Source: CAZAYP01 sp964489425 [NCBI: uncultured Verrucomicrobiota bacterium] (lineage in GTDB: Bacteria > Verrucomicrobiota > Kiritimatiellia > RZYC01). Taken from it: a stretch of DNA of 64,000 nt. The stretch lies in assembly GCA_964489425.1 (NCBI GenBank), contig CAZAYP010000008.1, forward strand, positions 1 to 64,000, read 5' to 3'. Positions within the stretch are counted from its first letter, which is position 1. Each line of letters starts with the position of its first letter. A program made the position numbers and the translations under genes. Below the pieces are notes generated by a model. The model was not told the origin of the DNA, ran no database searches, and was given only the letters and a program-made list of their open reading frames with translations. This document shows positions 32,954-42,710 of the stretch, piece after piece.

Positions 32954-34291
32954 ATGGAGCTCACCTTGGTCATAGGTTGTTGTCTGGCGGCGCTGATCGG
33001 CGTGGCTGTCGCCGCGGTGTTCTCCATGATCCCCGGCCTGCACATCTATAACGTCATTGCCTTCACCATGCTGCTGGCGTTCGCTGCCATCGAGATTTTC
33101 AAGTCCATGGACCCGATGATGACCACCTGTTTTATCATGGGCATGGTGGTGGGGTTTGCCGTGTTGTTCACCGTATCCAGCCAGTTTTTCCAGCCATGCG
33201 ACGACAGCTACCGATCCATGATGCTGCCGCACGAGCGGTTCCTGTTCGAGGGGCGGGGCTTCGAGGCCGCGATGTTGAGCGGGTTCGGGTCCATGATCGC
33301 CCTCATCCTGATCGCCGGGCTGTTCCCGTTCATGACCCACGGCATCGGCATCCTGCGCGAGCTGATTCGGCCGCATATTTATTGGATCCTGGGCCTGGTG
33401 AGCGCGTTCATCCTGATCAGCGAGTGGCCCAAGGACCACGGCGTGGGCCAGACCGTGGGCCAGCGGCTGGCGGATGGCTGGGTGCAGCTGGGCATGGGAG
33501 TGTTCGTGTTCGTGGCGGCATCCGTGCTGGGCATGTTCATCTTTTACAACACCATCATCCCGGTGGAGAGCGCGTTCCAGTCGCTCATGCCGGTGTTCAT
33601 TGGCCTGTTTGCGCTCTCCAGCCAGGTCATGACCGTGGTGTCGCGCGCGCATATCCCGCCCCAGTATTTTGCCCCCACCGTGGACGCTGCGCCGCACGAC
33701 ATCGTGCGCGGCAGCCTGACCGGGCTGGTGGCCGGGATGTTCTCGAGCCTGACGCCCGGCTTGACCCCGGGCCCGGCGCTGCTGATTAGCGCGCACGCCA
33801 CCGCGTCGTCCGGCGAAAAACAGTTCATCATGGGCGGCGGCGCGGCGCGGGTGCTGTATTACATTGGCGCCCTGGTGCTCTTCTTCATGCCCGACGTGTA
33901 CATGCGCCGCGGCGGCGCGGCCATCAACATCAGCCTGTTTTTCGTGCCGGAGACCGTGGAGCAGTACTACCTGATCTCCGGGGTCATCGCCCTGAGCGGC
34001 GCGGTGTCCCTGCTGCTGCTGCCCTTTTTTGCCCGGGCCTGCTCGCTGCTTACCCGCTCGGTGGGGTTCCGTCCGATCAACGCCGGCGCCGCGGTGTTCC
34101 TGATCGCCATTGTCTGGTATGTGACCGGGTGGCGCGGTCTGGTGCTGATGTTTGTCGCCACGGCGCTGGGCCTGGTGCCGAACCTGTGGCATACCCGGCG
34201 CATCCCGCTGCTGGCCATCCTGCTGGTGCCGGTCAGCCTCAACATGGCCGGGGTGGGGTACAAGGTGGCCACGCTGCTCGGGTTCCGTTAA
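32954..34291 (+). CDS. TctA-like (COG1784-type) membrane transporter
   Basis: A 445-residue polytopic membrane protein with about eleven hydrophobic segments. Glycine/proline-rich motifs, AAVFSMIPGLHIYNVIAF near the N-terminus and MFSSLTPGLTPGPALLIS in the middle, suggest the twofold repeat of the tripartite tricarboxylate TctA and related DUF112 family. No TctB or TctC partner is present. Transported substrate is unknown. It follows the zinc-ribbon pair with a nine-base gap and precedes a YdjM-like gene by 12 bases, so a four-gene operon is likely. Confidence 0.6.
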   Translation: MELTLVIGCCLAALIGVAVAAVFSMIPGLHIYNVIAFTMLLAFAAIEIFKSMDPMMTTCFIMGMVVGFAVLFTVSSQFFQPCDDSYRSMMLPHERFLFEGRGFEAAMLSGFGSMIALILIAGLFPFMTHGIGILRELIRPHIYWILGLVSAFILISEWPKDHGVGQTVGQRLADGWVQLGMGVFVFVAASVLGMFIFYNTIIPVESAFQSLMPVFIGLFALSSQVMTVVSRAHIPPQYFAPTVDAAPHDIVRGSLTGLVAGMFSSLTPGLTPGPALLISAHATASSGEKQFIMGGGAARVLYYIGALVLFFMPDVYMRRGGAAINISLFFVPETVEQYYLISGVIALSGAVSLLLLPFFARACSLLTRSVGFRPINAGAAVFLIAIVWYVTGWRGLVLMFVATALGLVPNLWHTRRIPLLAILLVPVSLNMAGVGYKVATLLGFR

Positions 34292-34303
34292 AGGGAGCAT
34301 GCG

Positions 34304-35530
34304 ATGAAAGGCATAACCCATTTCCTGACCGGTGTCGCCACGGCCTCCTGCTTCCCCCTGGCCATCCAGACGGCTTACGACGAGAAGTCCTACCTCATGG
34401 TGCTCGGCGGCGTGTGCGGCATCCTGCCGGACACCCTGGACTTCAAGTTTGCCCGCTACTTCTGGAAACACAATTACCGGGTGCGCCTGACCGAGGACAA
34501 CCTGGACCCCAAGATCCCGGCCGAGGCCGTTGCCAAGGCGATCGACGAGGCTGCGGCCACGGGCAAGCCCGTGCACATCAAGCTCGACATCATCCGCGTG
34601 TCCACCAATTACTACCGGACCTACGCGGTGCAGATCGACGCGCAGCACAAGCAGGTGACCTGCACGATCGGCCCGCTCAAAACCATGAGCCACGTTATGT
34701 GCCGCGGCGAGAGCATGCCCGGGGAAGCGTCCCGCAAGCGGGCGATCGAGACCGACGGCCCGGCCGCGGTCATGGAAAAGATTGCGCGCGAGGCGCCCAG
34801 CCTGCCGGACACCATCCCACCCGGCACCATCTCGCACGTGGCCTCGTTCAAGGCCGACATCAACAACACCTATTACATGGACACGGAGATCGGGATTTTC
34901 TCCGGCCCGGACTACGAGTTCCTGCTCCAGCAAGACGGCCGGGTGCGGGTGGATTTCATTCCCTGGCATCGGCGCTGGACGCACAGCGTCACGTTGGGCC
35001 TGTGCCTGGGTCCGATCGGGTTTGCGCTGTTTGCCAACTGGTCGGCGCTGTTCCAGGGCAACTGGTCGGCGTTTGCCAACTCCTACGCGATCAACGCCTT
35101 TTTCATCGCCATCCTGGCATTCTGGAGCCATGTGTTCGTGGACCAGACCGGGTACCTTGGATCCAACCTGTTCCCGCCGTTCACCAAGTTGCGGTCGCCG
35201 GGCTGGAAATGGTGCACGTCCGGCGCCGCCTTCCCCAACCAGATGGTCAACTACCTGTCCATGGCCATCATTTTGTGGAATATCAACGCCTACGCCCGGG
35301 TTCCGGTTTTTCATCTTCCCTGGGCCAGGGGCATAGCGGGCGATTTCAGTACCCCGTTGTATTATCTGGTTTCCCTGGCCAACTATGCCTGCGTGGCCGT
35401 GGCGCTGCCGCTGTTGATCATCTACGCCATAGCCCGCTGGTATCGCCGGATTTATTACCGGGCCCGCCAAATTCAGCTGGAAGACACCTATGCCGGCGAA
35501 GACTACGCGGGCGGCGCCGGCGACTCCTGA
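34304..35530 (+). CDS. YdjM/DUF457-family membrane-bound metal-dependent hydrolase
   Basis: A 408-residue membrane protein. The family signatures are the N-terminal THFLTGVATASCF, GILPDTLDFK (first metal-binding acidic region), the HRRWTHSVTLG motif and a later HVFVDQTGYLGSN block. YdjM-type proteins are LexA-regulated or lipid-related membrane hydrolases in enterics; the substrate is not known. An insert of about 130 residues between the first and second motif is unusual for the family. It ends the four-gene run that begins at 30877. Confidence 0.7.
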   Translation: MKGITHFLTGVATASCFPLAIQTAYDEKSYLMVLGGVCGILPDTLDFKFARYFWKHNYRVRLTEDNLDPKIPAEAVAKAIDEAAATGKPVHIKLDIIRVSTNYYRTYAVQIDAQHKQVTCTIGPLKTMSHVMCRGESMPGEASRKRAIETDGPAAVMEKIAREAPSLPDTIPPGTISHVASFKADINNTYYMDTEIGIFSGPDYEFLLQQDGRVRVDFIPWHRRWTHSVTLGLCLGPIGFALFANWSALFQGNWSAFANSYAINAFFIAILAFWSHVFVDQTGYLGSNLFPPFTKLRSPGWKWCTSGAAFPNQMVNYLSMAIILWNINAYARVPVFHLPWARGIAGDFSTPLYYLVSLANYACVAVALPLLIIYAIARWYRRIYYRARQIQLEDTYAGEDYAGGAGDS

Positions 35531-35760
35531 CCGGCATTGAGTTGGTTGGCCGTGGCGCCGATGCCCAAGTCGGCGGCCGTTACATTCAGGCACCACCACC
35601 CCTGCGCGGGATCGCGCGCGAAAGCCGCATTGGCAACCCCTTGTTGTAGAGCGCGTTGTGTTGACAAGTGAAAATTAACGTTGTGTGGCTCGTTTTTCTG
35701 GCCATAATGTCGTCCATAAAGTTACGCAATCAATCCTGCTGATACATCTGGAGGTGTGCC

Positions 35761-38298
35761 ATGGGCAAAAAACTGGTTATCGTGGAGTCGCCGGCCAAGG
35801 CCAAGACCATTAACAAGATATTGGGCGACGATTTCGTGGTCAAAGCGTCGTTTGGGCATGTCCGGGATTTGCCGGAGAAGAAGCTGGGCGTGGACATCGC
35901 CAACGGGTTCAAGCCAGAATACATCACCCTCAAGGGCAAGCAAAAGGTTCTGCAGGAGCTGCGTCAGGCTGCGGACGACGCGGATGCCATCTACCTGGCG
36001 CCTGATCCGGACCGGGAGGGGGAAGCCATTGCCTGGCACCTGCAGGCAGTCCTGCAAAAACAGGTGCCTGCCGACCAGTTCTTCCGCGTGTCCTACAATG
36101 AAATCACCGCGCCGGCGATCCGGCATGCGTTTGAGAATCCGGGCAAGATCGACATGCGCCGGGTCGAATCCCAGCAAGCCCGCCGGATCCTGGACCGGAT
36201 CGTGGGCTACAAGGTGAGCCCCTTGTTGTGGCGGCGCATCCCGGGCGGTTCGAGCGCCGGCCGCGTACAGTCCGTGGCCCTGCGGTTGGTGTGCGAGCGC
36301 GAACAGCTCATCACGGACTTCGTCAAGGAGAAGTACTGGGTGCTGGGCGCGCGGCTGCGCAAGCTGGAGGATCCGCGCGACCCGTTCGAGGTCCGCCTGT
36401 TCAAGGTGGACGGGGAAAAGGCGGACATCAAGAAGTCCGAGCTGGCCGAACAGATGGTGCAGGAGCTGGCCCAGCGCGCATTCCGGGTCAAGACCATTGC
36501 CCGCCGCGAGATTGCCCGCCGGCCGCGGCCGCCGTACATCACCAGCTCCCTGCAGCAGGCGGCGTCCAGCGTGTTTGGCTACTCGCCGGCGCGCACCATG
36601 AGCCTGGCCCAGAAACTGTACGAGGGCGGTGATTTCGGCGTCGGCTTGATTACCTACATGCGAACCGACTCTTTTTCCATTGCCAAGGAAGCCCAGCAGG
36701 CCTGCCTGAAGATGATCACCGAGTCCCTGGGCGCGGAATATTGCCCCGAGAAGCCGAATTTCTACAAGAGCCGCGCGTCGGCCCAGGAGGCCCATGAAGC
36801 CATCCGGCCCACGGATGTCAACCGCCGGCCGGAAACCCTGGAAGGGCAGCTGTCCCCCGAAGAGCTCAAGCTGTACCGCCTGATCTGGCAGCGGTTCGTG
36901 GCCAGCCAGATGGCCCCGGCGCGCATCGCCCAGCAAACCGTGGACGTGGACGCCGTGCCCGCCACGGCCGGCACGCCGGCCTACCTGTTCCGCGCCTCGG
37001 CCTCGCAGGTTTTGTTCCCCGGCTACATGAAGGTCACCGGGATGGAAAAGAAAAACGGTGAGGAGGAGCCTGAGGAGGGCGCCGAACTGGACAACCTGCC
37101 GCCGCTGCGCGAAGGCGAGGATCTGGAACGGCTCGACATCACCACCCAGGAAAAAGAAACCCAGCCGCCGCCCCGGTACACCGAGGCTTCGCTGATCAAG
37201 GCGCTGGAAGAGAACGGGGTCGGCCGTCCCAGCACGTACGCAACGATCATCAGCACCATCATCAACCGCAAGTACGTGTTGAGCCTCAAGAAAACCCTCA
37301 AGCCGACGCCGCTGGGCGGAAGCGTCAACACGTTCCTGGTGGCGCACCTGGACGAGTTGTTCGATGTCCATTTCACGGCCGGCATGGAGGAATCGCTCGA
37401 CGAGATCGAAAAGGGCACGGTCCAATGGACCGCCATGCTGCAGAAGTTTTACCAGGACTTCACCGCGTGGGTGGAGAAAGCCAAGGGGCCGGCCGCCGAT
37501 ACCAGCAAGGTGCAGGTTCTGCTGAAGGCCCTCGAGGGCGTGAAAACCTGGGCCCCGGAGCAGAAGCGCGGCGCGCGCACCTACAGCGACCAGAAGTTTA
37601 CCGCATCCATCGCGCGCCAGGTCGAGCAGGCCCGGAGCATTTCCACCCGCCAGTTTGAGGCGCTGGCGCGCCTGGGGGCCAACTATCGGGATCAGATTCC
37701 CGACTGGCCGCGCATCGCCGGGGAGTTGGCCGTGGCTGTCGAGCCCGTGCCGCCGCCACCGCCGGCCGCGCCGGCGGAAGATGTTGCCCAGAAGCTGGAA
37801 GTGCTTAAGAGCGTGCAGTTTGACGGCCCGCGCCGGATCGGCAAGCGCACATTTGACGACCGCGCGTTTTACTTGTCGCTTTGCCAGCAGGTGGACAATG
37901 GCCGCCAGCTTACCGAGCGCCAGGTGGAATTCCTGGACCGCCTGCTCAACCGCTACGCCGGGCAGTTGGGCGGCTCGCCCGTGCTGGCCCAGATGGAAGC
38001 CAAGCGCCCGCCCGCGGAGGAAGACGTCGAGTGCCCGCAGTTGCTCGACATGCTGGCCCAGGTCAAGGTGTGGCGCGAGCCTTTCATGCGCGGGAAAATG
38101 AAGTGGGACGACCAGGGGTTCTTCACGTCGCTCAAGCAGCAGTTCGGGCAGAAAAAGACGCTGTCGCCCAAGCAGAAAGCGGCGCTGAAAAAGTTGCTGG
38201 GCCAGTACGCCGACCAGATCGCGGATTTTGATGCCCATGCGGAAGCCCTGGGGCTGAAGCGCAAAACCCCCGCGGCTGCCGCCCAGCCACAGGAATAA
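35761..38298 (+). CDS. topA: DNA topoisomerase I with C-terminal repeat domains
   Basis: A type IA topoisomerase that relaxes negatively supercoiled DNA. The TOPRIM domain begins KLVIVESPAKAKTI and carries DPDREGEAIAWHL. The active-site tyrosine lies in GLITYMRTDS. The domain 4/2 motifs ASAQEAHEAIRPT and GVGRPSTYA are intact. The C-terminus lacks the usual four-cysteine zinc ribbons. It has three repeats of about 65 residues instead (about 580-650, 673-740, 757-828), each holding a F(D/S)xxxFxxSL core and a late LxxLLxxYxxQ segment. GGAGG precedes the ATG. The gene is followed after 14 bases by a Xer recombinase. Confidence 0.93.
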   Translation: MGKKLVIVESPAKAKTINKILGDDFVVKASFGHVRDLPEKKLGVDIANGFKPEYITLKGKQKVLQELRQAADDADAIYLAPDPDREGEAIAWHLQAVLQKQVPADQFFRVSYNEITAPAIRHAFENPGKIDMRRVESQQARRILDRIVGYKVSPLLWRRIPGGSSAGRVQSVALRLVCEREQLITDFVKEKYWVLGARLRKLEDPRDPFEVRLFKVDGEKADIKKSELAEQMVQELAQRAFRVKTIARREIARRPRPPYITSSLQQAASSVFGYSPARTMSLAQKLYEGGDFGVGLITYMRTDSFSIAKEAQQACLKMITESLGAEYCPEKPNFYKSRASAQEAHEAIRPTDVNRRPETLEGQLSPEELKLYRLIWQRFVASQMAPARIAQQTVDVDAVPATAGTPAYLFRASASQVLFPGYMKVTGMEKKNGEEEPEEGAELDNLPPLREGEDLERLDITTQEKETQPPPRYTEASLIKALEENGVGRPSTYATIISTIINRKYVLSLKKTLKPTPLGGSVNTFLVAHLDELFDVHFTAGMEESLDEIEKGTVQWTAMLQKFYQDFTAWVEKAKGPAADTSKVQVLLKALEGVKTWAPEQKRGARTYSDQKFTASIARQVEQARSISTRQFEALARLGANYRDQIPDWPRIAGELAVAVEPVPPPPPAAPAEDVAQKLEVLKSVQFDGPRRIGKRTFDDRAFYLSLCQQVDNGRQLTERQVEFLDRLLNRYAGQLGGSPVLAQMEAKRPPAEEDVECPQLLDMLAQVKVWREPFMRGKMKWDDQGFFTSLKQQFGQKKTLSPKQKAALKKLLGQYADQIADFDAHAEALGLKRKTPAAAAQPQE

Positions 38299-38312
38299 AG
38301 GCGGCCGGCTGC

Positions 38313-39296
38313 ATGGCGCCTGAACCCAGCCCCGCTGCAGCGCCGGCCAGCGATCCGGCGCTGCAAGGTTTTCTCGATCACCTGAACGCGGAGAAAAACG
38401 CGTCCCGGCACACCCTGGCAAACTACGGCCGGGACTTGGCGCAGTTTGCCCGATTTACCTGGCCCGACACCCTTGCGCCATGGCCATGGAAAACCGCAGA
38501 CCGGTTCTCGGGCCGCCGGTTCCTGGCGCACATCCGCAAGGACGGCGGGTCCGCAACCACGGCCGCGCGCAAGCTGTCCGCGCTGCGCTCATTCTACAAG
38601 TTCCTGGTGCGGGAGGAGCAGGTGGCGGACAATCCCTTTACCGGGCTGGCGCTGCCCAAAAAAGAAAAGTACCTGCCCCAGGTCTTGTCCGTGGAAGAAG
38701 TCACGCGCCTGGTCACCGCCCCGTTGTCCGCCCCGAAACCCGCCGGGGCGGCGATCGACGCCTGGGCCCAGTATGCCGCCGCGCGGGACGCGGCGATCCT
38801 GGAGGTCTTGTACAGCACCGGGATGCGCCTGAACGAGCTGGTGACGCTGCGGGAGAACCAGGTCGACCAGTTGGCCAGCGTGGTCCGGGTGCTGGGCAAG
38901 GGCGGCAAGGAGCGCCTGTGCCCGCTGGGGGCGCCAGCCACGCGGGCCTTGCAGGCCGTGCTGGAGCGGCGCGCGGCCCTCGGCCGCGATCTGGGCGGCG
39001 GCGCCACGGCGCGCGCCAAAGCCGGGATTTTCCTCGGCTGCCGCGGCACCCGCCTGACCGGCCGGTCCATTGAGCGGATGCTGAAAAAGTACGCCATCCA
39101 GGCCGGGCTGAACCCGGCGATCACGCCCCACGTGCTGCGCCACAGCTTTGCCACCCACCTGCTCGACAATGGCGCCGACCTGCGCAGCGTGCAGGAGTTG
39201 CTGGGCCACGCCAGCCTGTCCACGACCCAAATCTACACCCATATTTCCGTGGAACGCATGAAGGAAGTGTACCACCAGGCGCACCCCCGCGCATGA
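38313..39296 (+). CDS. Tyrosine recombinase XerC/XerD-like
   Basis: A 327-residue site-specific recombinase. The N-terminal SAM-like domain (about 20-130) is followed by the catalytic core with the RKHRHY set: Arg in STGMRLNEL, Lys in LGKGGKERL, His/Arg in HVLRHSFATH, His in LLGHASLST, and the Tyr nucleophile in QIYTHIS. This matches chromosome-dimer resolution recombinases; the sequence does not distinguish XerC from XerD. No integrase-like neighbours or att sites are seen, so a housekeeping role is likely. It starts 14 bases after topA. Confidence 0.92.
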   Translation: MAPEPSPAAAPASDPALQGFLDHLNAEKNASRHTLANYGRDLAQFARFTWPDTLAPWPWKTADRFSGRRFLAHIRKDGGSATTAARKLSALRSFYKFLVREEQVADNPFTGLALPKKEKYLPQVLSVEEVTRLVTAPLSAPKPAGAAIDAWAQYAAARDAAILEVLYSTGMRLNELVTLRENQVDQLASVVRVLGKGGKERLCPLGAPATRALQAVLERRAALGRDLGGGATARAKAGIFLGCRGTRLTGRSIERMLKKYAIQAGLNPAITPHVLRHSFATHLLDNGADLRSVQELLGHASLSTTQIYTHISVERMKEVYHQAHPRA

Positions 39297-39309
39297 ACGC
39301 CGGCGGCTT

Positions 39310-40605
39310 ATGATCTGGGCTGTTTACAATATCCTGTTCGTGATCGGGTTCGTGGCGCTGCTGCCGCGGTTCGTCTGGCGCATGGCCCGGCGCGGCGGGT
39401 ACCGCCGGCATTTCCTGCAGCGGTTGGGTTGCTACGCCGCGCCGGTGCGCCAGGCCCTGGGCTCCGGCGGATTCCTCTGGATCCAGGCGGTCAGCGTGGG
39501 GGAGATGTACGTCGCGTTCCGCCTGGTCGCGGAGATCCGGGCCGTGCGGCCGGCGGCCCGCTTCGTCATCACCACCAACACCTCCACGGCGCATGCCGTG
39601 GCCGCCCGGCAGATCGACCCGCGCGACGTGCTGCTGTATTTCCCGCTCGATGTGCCCATGGTGGTGCGGCGCGTGCTGCGGCGCGTGCGGCCGGCGGCCA
39701 TCCTGCTGGTGGAAAACGAGCTGTGGCCCAACCTGGTGCGCGTGGCTCACGCCCAGAACATCCCGGTGATGCTGGTAAACGGGCGGATTTCGGAGCATTC
39801 GTTCCGCGGGTACCGGCGCCTGGCGTTTTTTACGCGCCGCCTCCTGCCCATGGTCAGCGCGTTCTGCGCCCAGGGCCGGCAGGACGCCGAGCGGTTGATC
39901 AGCCTCGGGGCCCCGGCCGGGCGGGTGCGCGTTTTCCCCAGCGCCAAGTATGCCGTGATCCAGGCGGAGCCCGCCGGGGAGGCCCGGGCGGCCGATTACC
40001 TGCGGGCCCTCGGCATCGACGCCGACCGCGCCATCCTATTGGGCGGATCCACGTGGCCCGGCGAGGAGGCGGCGCTGCTCGACAGCTACCGGGACTTGCG
40101 CGCGCAGTTCCCCGGCCTGTTCCTGGTGCTGATTCCGCGCCATGCCGAACGCAGCGCGGCGGTCCTCGCGGAAATCGAACAACGTGGCCTGAGCGTGTGG
40201 CGCAAGAGCGCGCCAGGCATGCCGGGCCAGGCGCCGGACGTGCTGCTGGTGGATACCACGGGCGAGATGCGCCACTTTTTCCCGCACGCGGCGGTCATCT
40301 TTATTGGCAAAAGCCTGACCCGGCACGGCGGGCAGAACATCATCGAGCCGGCGTTTTATCGCCAGGCCATCGTGGTCGGCCCGCACATGGAAAACTTCCC
40401 CGGGGTCATGGAGGATTTCCTGTCCGCGGACGCCCTGGTCCAAGTGGCGGACGCGCTCGCCCTGCGCGCGGCGCTCCGCGATTTGCTCGCCGATCCGGCG
40501 CGGCGCGCCGCCTATGGCGCGCGCGCCGGCGCCGTGGTCCAGGCGCGGGCCGGGGTCATGGCGGATACGGTCCGGCACCTGGCCCCCTGGCTGCCGGCCA
40601 ACTGA
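39310..40605 (+). CDS. waaA: 3-deoxy-D-manno-octulosonic acid (Kdo) transferase
   Basis: A GT30 enzyme that adds Kdo to lipid A at the inner membrane. An N-terminal membrane helix (NILFVIGFVALLPRF) is followed by the family motifs: SVGEMYVAFRL, the TTNTSTAHAVA loop and ENELWPNL. The C-terminal CMP-Kdo site region includes GGSTWPGEEAALL, the GKSLTRHGGQN block and EPAFYR. Length of 431 residues is normal. It confirms a Gram-negative envelope with lipopolysaccharide. The preceding recombinase ends 13 bases upstream. A convergent repeat element follows the stop. Confidence 0.93.
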   Translation: MIWAVYNILFVIGFVALLPRFVWRMARRGGYRRHFLQRLGCYAAPVRQALGSGGFLWIQAVSVGEMYVAFRLVAEIRAVRPAARFVITTNTSTAHAVAARQIDPRDVLLYFPLDVPMVVRRVLRRVRPAAILLVENELWPNLVRVAHAQNIPVMLVNGRISEHSFRGYRRLAFFTRRLLPMVSAFCAQGRQDAERLISLGAPAGRVRVFPSAKYAVIQAEPAGEARAADYLRALGIDADRAILLGGSTWPGEEAALLDSYRDLRAQFPGLFLVLIPRHAERSAAVLAEIEQRGLSVWRKSAPGMPGQAPDVLLVDTTGEMRHFFPHAAVIFIGKSLTRHGGQNIIEPAFYRQAIVVGPHMENFPGVMEDFLSADALVQVADALALRAALRDLLADPARRAAYGARAGAVVQARAGVMADTVRHLAPWLPAN

Positions 40606-40620
40606 TCCTGGAAAGAGCAG

Positions 40621-40800
40621 ATGAACTACGAAACACGCGAATCACGCGAATGAATCCCTTTGACTCTGCCCAACATGTACGGGCATGGATCGAATTCTCT
40701 TCCTTCACCCAACAGGTGAGCGATGTTATTCTCAACTTGTTCGCCTGCTCCTCGTTCTGCAGCAACGAGTTTCGCGTTATTCGCGTGTTTCGTAGTTAAT
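40621..40800. repeat. Inverted-repeat element, MITE-like, in convergent intergenic region
   Basis: Thirty-base terminal arms (40621-40650 and 40771-40800) are inverted copies with 28 of 30 matches. The outer sequence is ACTACGAAACACGCGAATC. About 120 unrelated bases lie between them, with no supported coding frame. Each arm contains CGAA units at nine-base spacing. It lies between convergent genes (waaA and a DUF2059 gene), so insertion here would be harmless. No transposase is present. Confidence 0.65.
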
Positions 40801-40855
40801 TCAAATGCTGAATTTAGGCTGAGGCCGCCCGGGCCTGGGCCCGGCCGGTCAAGGA

Positions 40856-41359
40856 TCAGGGGCGCATCTCGAACGGCGCGGCCGGCGCCGCCGGCCCGCC
40901 GGGCCCGAGGATGCGCTCGATGCGCGGGGCCAGTTCCATCATGATCTGCTGGTTGAGATCCATGGTTTTTTCCATGATCAGCGGGCTTTTCTGGACGTAG
41001 GCCCGGCCGAGCGGGGTCTTGAAAAATACGATCAGCCCGCGCATCTCGTCTAGCGTAAACGTCGCCGCGTAGATGGCCGCGAACCGGTCCTTGACCCTGT
41101 CCCAAGCCATCTCGGAGCTGATCAGCTCCATCACCCGCTGCTGCTGATCCAGGGCCTGGATCTCGTCCGCCGAGGCGGGCTGGTACCGGATGAACTGGTC
41201 GAGGTGCATCTGCTTCATCATGTCCAGGGAGCTTTCCACGGTGGCGCGGACGTCCAGCGCCGCCAGCAGCTCCGCGGCCAGGGCCTGCGGGTCATCCGCG
41301 GGCGGGTCGCCGGCCACGGCCAAGCCAGCCAGCAACAGCCAAACAGCAAGGGCGCGCAT
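40856..41359 (-). CDS. Secreted DUF2059 protein
   Basis: A 167-residue protein with a signal peptide (MRALAVWLLLAGLAVA). The mature part is mainly helical. The TFTLDEMRGLIVFFKTPLG region followed by a short basic helix is the typical DUF2059 signature. The family has no established function; members are periplasmic. The adenosine deaminase gene ends three bases upstream on the same strand, so the two are probably cotranscribed. Confidence 0.82.
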   Translation of the reverse strand: MRALAVWLLLAGLAVAGDPPADDPQALAAELLAALDVRATVESSLDMMKQMHLDQFIRYQPASADEIQALDQQQRVMELISSEMAWDRVKDRFAAIYAATFTLDEMRGLIVFFKTPLGRAYVQKSPLIMEKTMDLNQQIMMELAPRIERILGPGGPAAPAAPFEMRP

Positions 41360-41362
41360 GGC

Positions 41363-42607
41363 TCAGGCCCGCGGCTTCTCGAGTTCGCCGCGCGCGGCGA
41401 ACTCTTTTTCGATCCGGTCGTACATGTCCAGCACCTGGCGCACGTAAAACCGTTTCTCGTTGTAGCTGCCCGGGAAGAAGCTGCCCTTGAACCCGGCCAC
41501 GACCAGGTTGCGCAACTGGCGCGGGCTGATCCCCAGGGCCTCGGTGACGCGCACGATCTCCTGGGTCACGCTGGTGTTGGACACCAGGCGGTTGTCGGTG
41601 CAGATGGTGACCGAGAGGTTGTGCTCGAGCATCTGGCGCAGCGGGTGGTGGCTGAGGTCTTGCAGTTGCGGGATGGTCTGGAGGTTGCTGGTCGGGCACA
41701 CCTCAATGGCGATGCGCTGGCTGGCGATGTACTCCGAGAGGTACGAGACAAACGCCTCGGGCTGGTCAATCGCCGGGCTGCGGATCATGTCCGCGGCAAA
41801 CAGGAACGTGCCATGGCCGATGCGGTTGGCGTAGCACTCGGTGATCGCCTGGAAGATGGATTCGGGGCCGTAGGCTTCGCCCGCGTGCACGGTCTTGCGG
41901 ATGAAGTTGCGGTGCGCGTACTGGTACGCCTCGCGGTGGTCGATCGCCGGGTAGCCGGCCTCCTCGCCGGCCAGGTCAAAGCCCACGACCGGCAGCCCCC
42001 GCTCGTGGGCCAGGTGCACCGCCGACCGCGCCAGTTCCAGCGATGCCACGGCGAAGGTCTCCTTGCGCGGCGCGTAGGACATGGCCCGCAGCAGCTGCGC
42101 GTAGTAGGGCGACATGTACTGGTTGAAGCAGCGCATGGCGCACAAGATCACGCCAAAATGAAAGGGAATGTCGCGGCCTTCCTTGACCGCGGCCGACGTG
42201 TTGTGGTCGTGGCGCGCGCGCTCCAGGCCGCGGCAGACTGCCTCGACGATGGTGGCCAGCTCCAGCTCCTCGTGGATGTGCAGCTGCGGGGCGTAGCGCA
42301 CCTCGATGTAGCGGACGTTTTCGGCGATGCTGTCCTGCGCCAGCTCGCAGGCCACGCGCTCGAGGTTCTCGGCGCGGTTCATCACGCCGCAGGTGTAGGC
42401 AAACCCCTTGAGGTAGTCGGGCAGGTCCTGGTACTGGTCCTTGAACACGGTTTCGTGCAGGCCGGCGGCCTCGTAGGATGGCAGCTTCACCTGTTCCTGT
42501 TTCGCCAGCTCGATCAGCGTCGGCAGGCGCAGCGACCCGTCCAGGTGCACGTGCAGGTCGGTCTTGGGTATCCGGCGGATGAAATCGGCGGAGATCCTGT
42601 TGGTCAT
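41363..42607 (-). CDS. add: Adenosine deaminase
   Basis: A purine-salvage enzyme converting adenosine to inosine and ammonia. The metal site is visible: HVHLDGS near the N-terminus, VHAGEAYGP, RIGHG and CTDN as the zinc-binding Asp. The last motif has Asn where mammalian enzymes have a second Asp, as in some bacterial members. The ECVPTSN-type substrate motif is present as EVCPTSN. The start at 42607 (MTNRISADFIRR) has AGAGGA upstream; the frame extends further but without family similarity. Its 414 residues are a little long for the family. Confidence 0.88.
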   Translation of the reverse strand: MTNRISADFIRRIPKTDLHVHLDGSLRLPTLIELAKQEQVKLPSYEAAGLHETVFKDQYQDLPDYLKGFAYTCGVMNRAENLERVACELAQDSIAENVRYIEVRYAPQLHIHEELELATIVEAVCRGLERARHDHNTSAAVKEGRDIPFHFGVILCAMRCFNQYMSPYYAQLLRAMSYAPRKETFAVASLELARSAVHLAHERGLPVVGFDLAGEEAGYPAIDHREAYQYAHRNFIRKTVHAGEAYGPESIFQAITECYANRIGHGTFLFAADMIRSPAIDQPEAFVSYLSEYIASQRIAIEVCPTSNLQTIPQLQDLSHHPLRQMLEHNLSVTICTDNRLVSNTSVTQEIVRVTEALGISPRQLRNLVVAGFKGSFFPGSYNEKRFYVRQVLDMYDRIEKEFAARGELEKPRA

Positions 42608-42710
42608 GGCTGGTCCTCTTTCATTGAGCGTTGTTGTTTTGCCACGGCAGCTTAGCCGCGGCCCGCCGGGCAGCACAAGTTTTTTTATTTTTTCCCGGCC
42701 GGCGGCAGGC

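Noticed and set aside
35661-35666. TTGACA upstream of topA as a -35 box
   Set aside because: No matching -10 hexamer lies 16-18 bases downstream, so a promoter cannot be supported.
38313-39296. Phage or integron integrase
   Set aside because: The protein has Xer-type motifs and length, its neighbours are housekeeping genes, and no att sites or phage genes are seen.
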